Source: an uncultured Collinsella sp. (GTDB lineage: Bacteria; Actinomycetota; Coriobacteriia; Coriobacteriales; Coriobacteriaceae). Taken from it: 6,378 bases of DNA. Below are positions 5,897-6,378 of this stretch, piece by piece. The DNA is taken from assembly GCA_900540945.1 (NCBI GenBank), contig UQHQ01000055.1:1-6378 (forward strand), read 5' to 3'. The notes below the pieces were generated by a model. That model saw only the letters and a program-made list of their open reading frames with translations. It had not been told where the DNA came from and made no database searches. Position 1 is the stretch's first letter; the number at the start of each line of letters is the position of its first letter. Position numbers and translations under genes: made by a program.

Positions 5897-5936
5897 ACGC
5901 AAAAAGCCACGTCCGAAGACGTGGCTTTAATTGCGT
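5897..5936 (-). terminator. tRNA-Asp terminator with UUCG tetraloop
   Basis: On the minus strand, AAAGCCACGTC and GACGTGGCTTT form a perfect 11-bp stem capped by TTCG, a very stable loop, followed by a T-run (TTTTTGCG). Outer arms ACGCAA and TTGCGT extend the stem by 6 bp beyond a TT bulge, and the 5' outer arm begins at the base right after the tRNA CCA end. On the plus strand CTTTAATTG gives a weaker U-run, so it might also work in that direction. Confidence 0.92.
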
Positions 5937-6014
<78 letters not shown>

Positions 6015-6060
6015 AGGCAGTCGTTCGCGTTTGTTTCCGCTCGCGTGCGCTGCGGGGATT

Positions 6061-6115
6061 AGTATACACAGAAGTCTGTCCGCCGCGCAACAACTTTTTT
6101 GAAAAAGTTTTTCGG
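6061..6115 (-). promoter_or_regulatory. tRNA-Asp promoter with UP-like element
   Basis: The minus strand has TATACT (6066-6061) and a weak TTGCGC (6090-6085) with an 18-nt spacer, placing the start site about 39 nt before the mature tRNA. Immediately upstream of the -35 is an A/T-rich block (about 6115-6092) of the pattern AAAAACTTTTTCAAAAAA. Its composition and position resemble the UP element bound by the RNA polymerase alpha subunit at strong stable-RNA promoters. Its core, AACTTTTTTGAAAAAGTT on the plus strand, is itself near-palindromic. Confidence 0.6.
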
Positions 6116-6122
6116 TCCCTCC

Positions 6123-6267
6123 GGGAGGGTCTCCGGGGCCGGCTGGCGCGGGTTGAGTTTGTCGCGAGTTCCGCACGCAAAGGAAAGCACTTAATGTGCT
6201 TTTCGTCTTGCGCAGGACTGTAGAGCAGCAAACTCAACCCGCGCCAGCCGGCCCCGGAGACCCTCCC
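6123..6267. repeat. Nested palindrome, 39-bp perfect arms, 145 nt overall
   Basis: The arms 6123-6161 and 6229-6267 are exact reverse complements over 39 bp, from GGGAGGGTCTCCGGGG at the outside to GGGTTGAGTTTG at the inside. The 67-nt centre folds again: CGCAA/TTGCG encloses AAAGCAC-TTAAT-GTGCTTT (about 6175-6212). The outside is strongly GC-rich and the inner hairpin A/T-rich. No T-run follows the outer stem on either strand. The inner hairpin is followed by TTTTCG on the plus strand and could terminate weakly there. No coding frame of any credibility lies inside, and no target duplication is visible at the ends. It stands just upstream of the tRNA-Asp promoter. Confidence 0.92.
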
Positions 6268-6378
6268 TGCCGTCACTTGCTTCAAAGACTTTGTTCCTCG
6301 CCGCTTCCGCGGCTCGAGGTCCCCGTTCTCCTCGGCGGGGGTGGCTTAGATTGTTGTTTGACTTTGGCGGTGGGGTCC
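6268..6378. other. Right edge: intergenic, GC-rich small hairpins
   Basis: No supported gene. CCTCGCCGC (6296-6304) pairs with GCGG and CGAGG (6309-6319) across a CT bulge and a TTCC loop, and CCCCG (6321-6325) pairs with CGGGG (6336-6340). These could belong to the end of a transcript entering from beyond the window, or be remnants of the same kind of repeat as the larger palindromes. A minus-strand frame is open from the window edge to a TAA inside the palindrome, but it has no start and its composition is not protein-like. Confidence 0.4.

Noticed and set aside
6192..6376. Minus-strand frame open from the right edge into the palindrome
   Set aside because: No start in view, Arg/Ala/Gly-rich low-complexity content, and it enters the palindrome. 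It cannot be excluded as the tail of a gene outside the window, but there is no positive evidence.

Overview
The window reads as GC-rich chromosome from an anaerobic actinobacterium. The pairing of a classical anaerobe rubrerythrin with these protein sequences suggests Coriobacteriia (Collinsella or a relative). That is inferred from protein style and base composition only, because no marker gene is present. Every gene I can support lies on the minus strand, so the transcription order runs from high to low coordinates.

From the right end, 6378-6015 holds no convincing gene. It contains a 145-nt nested palindrome (6123-6267), some smaller hairpins, and a promoter with an A/T-rich UP-like element. 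The promoter drives tRNA-Asp(GTC) (6014-5937, CCA encoded), whose terminator, a UUCG-capped hairpin, abuts the tRNA 3' end. A regulatory stretch (about 5592-5830) follows, with two candidate promoters, several palindromes and a DtxR-like box. It precedes an IscR/NsrR-like Rrf2 regulator (5591-5106). A HhH-GPD adenine-glycosylase-like protein begins 21 nt after that regulator and is very probably co-transcribed with it. Rubrerythrin (4064-3525) comes next, with no obvious terminator between, then an 86-nt palindrome and a strong terminator (3368-3345). Together, the regulator, the glycosylase and rubrerythrin look like an oxidative-stress block: an Fe-S sensor, a base-excision repair enzyme and a peroxide reductase.

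The second half (3086-1) holds a small one-pass membrane protein of unknown function, rmuC (2540-1185, with its own terminator at 1172-1141), and the membrane domain of an ABC exporter whose ATPase half lies beyond position 1.

The points most worth a second look are the glycosylase, which looks like MutY but has no Fe-S cysteine loop and has Glu where the catalytic Asp is expected; the two long perfect inverted repeats (29-bp and 39-bp arms); and the layered operator-like sequences upstream of the Rrf2 gene. I found no CRISPR array, insertion sequence, phage gene or toxin-antitoxin pair.
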